Shown: one piece after another, positions 5,218 to 5,852 of the stretch
Position numbering within the stretch: position 1 is the stretch's first letter
Layout: every line of letters starts with the position of its first letter
From: Bacteroidaceae bacterium
GTDB lineage: Bacteria; Bacteroidota; Bacteroidia; Bacteroidales; Bacteroidaceae
DNA: 5,852 nucleotides
Direction of reading: 5' to 3'
Assembly: GCA_021443405.1 (NCBI GenBank)
Contig: JABUUA010000098.1
Location: 1 to 5,852, forward strand
Position numbers and translations under genes: made by a program
Notes under the pieces: model-generated
What the model saw: only the letters and a program-made list of their open reading frames with translations
The model's database searches: none
What the model was told of the DNA's origin: nothing

Positions 5218-5852
5218 ATGAAAAAGCTTCTCACCGCCGCTGTCGTTGCCCTGGCCTCAATCGCCGGCAACGCGCAAGAATCCTGGAAGGTTGGCAACCC
5301 CAACGACCCTACTCACTACGGTTATCTAGCCGATTACGACAATTTGAAAGAGTATGTCCAGCGCGACAAATACCCCGTATTCAAACTGGGTCTGGCACTC
5401 GCTGTGCCCGAATACAACAACGGAGGTACGGTGAAGAAACTCTCCGTGGCCAACTTTGACGAGATAGTTGCGGGCAACGCCATGAAGATGGCCAGTTGTG
5501 TGGACAACAACGGCAACATGAACTTCAACACCGTGAGCACGTTCGTCACGCGCGCCTCGGCGGCGGGTCACCAAGTGTACGGACACACGCTGGCCTGGCA
5601 TTCACAGCAGCCTGGCGGATGGTTGCGCAAACTCATCCAAGACCGTCCCGGCGAAGCGATTGCCGACGCCGACACGACCGTCATGAAGCCCATCGCGAAC
5701 AAAGACTTCCGGACCTCGCAAAGCGTGGGATGGACCTCAGACAAAACGCAATACAACTACTCCATCACCTTCGACACGACGAACGGCATGAAGGTCACCT
5801 GCACGAAAAAGGCCTCGGCCAACTACGAAGTGCAGTACGTGGCCATGGAGAA
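5218..5852 (+). CDS. Secreted GH10 endo-1,4-beta-xylanase, 5' part (3' end outside window)
   Basis: This enzyme should cleave internal beta-1,4 linkages of xylan. 211 complete codons are visible. The start at 5218 gives a signal peptide (MKKLLTAAVVALASIAGNAQ, cleavage probably after NA at residue 19). Mature sequence includes the GH10 substrate-binding motifs NAMK (residues 87-90) and GHTLAWHSQ (122-130), followed by PGGWL. In an ordinary GH10 enzyme the helix leading to the acid/base Glu would come next. Here, from about residue 145, the sequence changes to a beta-rich stretch (NKDFRTSQSVGWTS, then GMKVTCTKKASANYEVQYVA) resembling a CBM4/9-type carbohydrate-binding module. This matches the known group of Bacteroidales xylanases, described in Prevotella and Bacteroides, in which binding modules interrupt the catalytic barrel. 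Both catalytic Glu residues would lie beyond the right edge, so activity cannot be judged here. Confidence 0.92.
   Translation, partial: MKKLLTAAVVALASIAGNAQESWKVGNPNDPTHYGYLADYDNLKEYVQRDKYPVFKLGLALAVPEYNNGGTVKKLSVANFDEIVAGNAMKMASCVDNNGNMNFNTVSTFVTRASAAGHQVYGHTLAWHSQQPGGWLRKLIQDRPGEAIADADTTVMKPIANKDFRTSQSVGWTSDKTQYNYSITFDTTNGMKVTCTKKASANYEVQYVAME

Noticed and set aside
5326..5756. Minus-strand open frames within the xylanase gene
   Set aside because: Antisense shadows of the xylanase frame, which carries clear GH10 motifs.
1..5852. CRISPR arrays, tRNA or rRNA genes, insertion sequences or phage genes
   Set aside because: No regularly spaced repeats, cloverleaf-like segments, transposase motifs or target-site duplications were seen on either strand.

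Overview
The window looks like a chromosomal piece from a gut- or rumen-type Bacteroidales, most likely a Prevotella-like genus. The clues are three promoters of the Bacteroidetes TAnnTTTG (-7) type, no strong Shine-Dalgarno sites before the starts, a BspA-type leucine-rich surface protein with a Prevotella-style C-terminal tail, a small 'MKKxYxxP' protein, and a GH10 xylanase whose catalytic domain seems to be interrupted by a carbohydrate-binding insert. Assignment below family level is not possible from the sequence alone.

Layout from left to right. Bases 1-1437 (+) hold the 3' part of dnaX (DNA polymerase III gamma/tau), which enters from the left edge. Bases 1438-1638 form a compact convergent intergenic region. 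It holds a possible tiny minus-strand RNA unit (promoter 1518-1548, terminator 1443-1481) and a strong hairpin (1560-1617) that ends the large minus-strand operon and may also stop dnaX transcription. Bases 1639-1833 (-) encode a 64-residue small protein. Bases 1865-4933 (-) encode a 1022-residue secreted surface protein with Ig-like repeats, a BspA-type LRR_5 block and a conserved tail. The two minus-strand genes are 31 bases apart and probably share one transcript. Bases 4934-5217 are a divergent regulatory region with a long GC-rich leader for the surface protein and one promoter facing each way. Bases 5218-5852 (+) hold the 5' part of a secreted GH10 endo-xylanase that runs off the right edge.

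How the genes relate: dnaX is housekeeping replication machinery and marks the edge of an accessory surface/polysaccharide region. The surface protein and the xylanase are both exported and divergently transcribed, which fits a cell that binds and degrades plant xylan. No susC/susD genes or regulators are visible here, so membership in a polysaccharide utilisation locus cannot be shown. The least ordinary part is the non-coding DNA: the surface-protein promoter is closely copied (33 of 40 bases over its core) just after that operon's own terminator, where it appears to drive a transcript of only about 65-70 nt.
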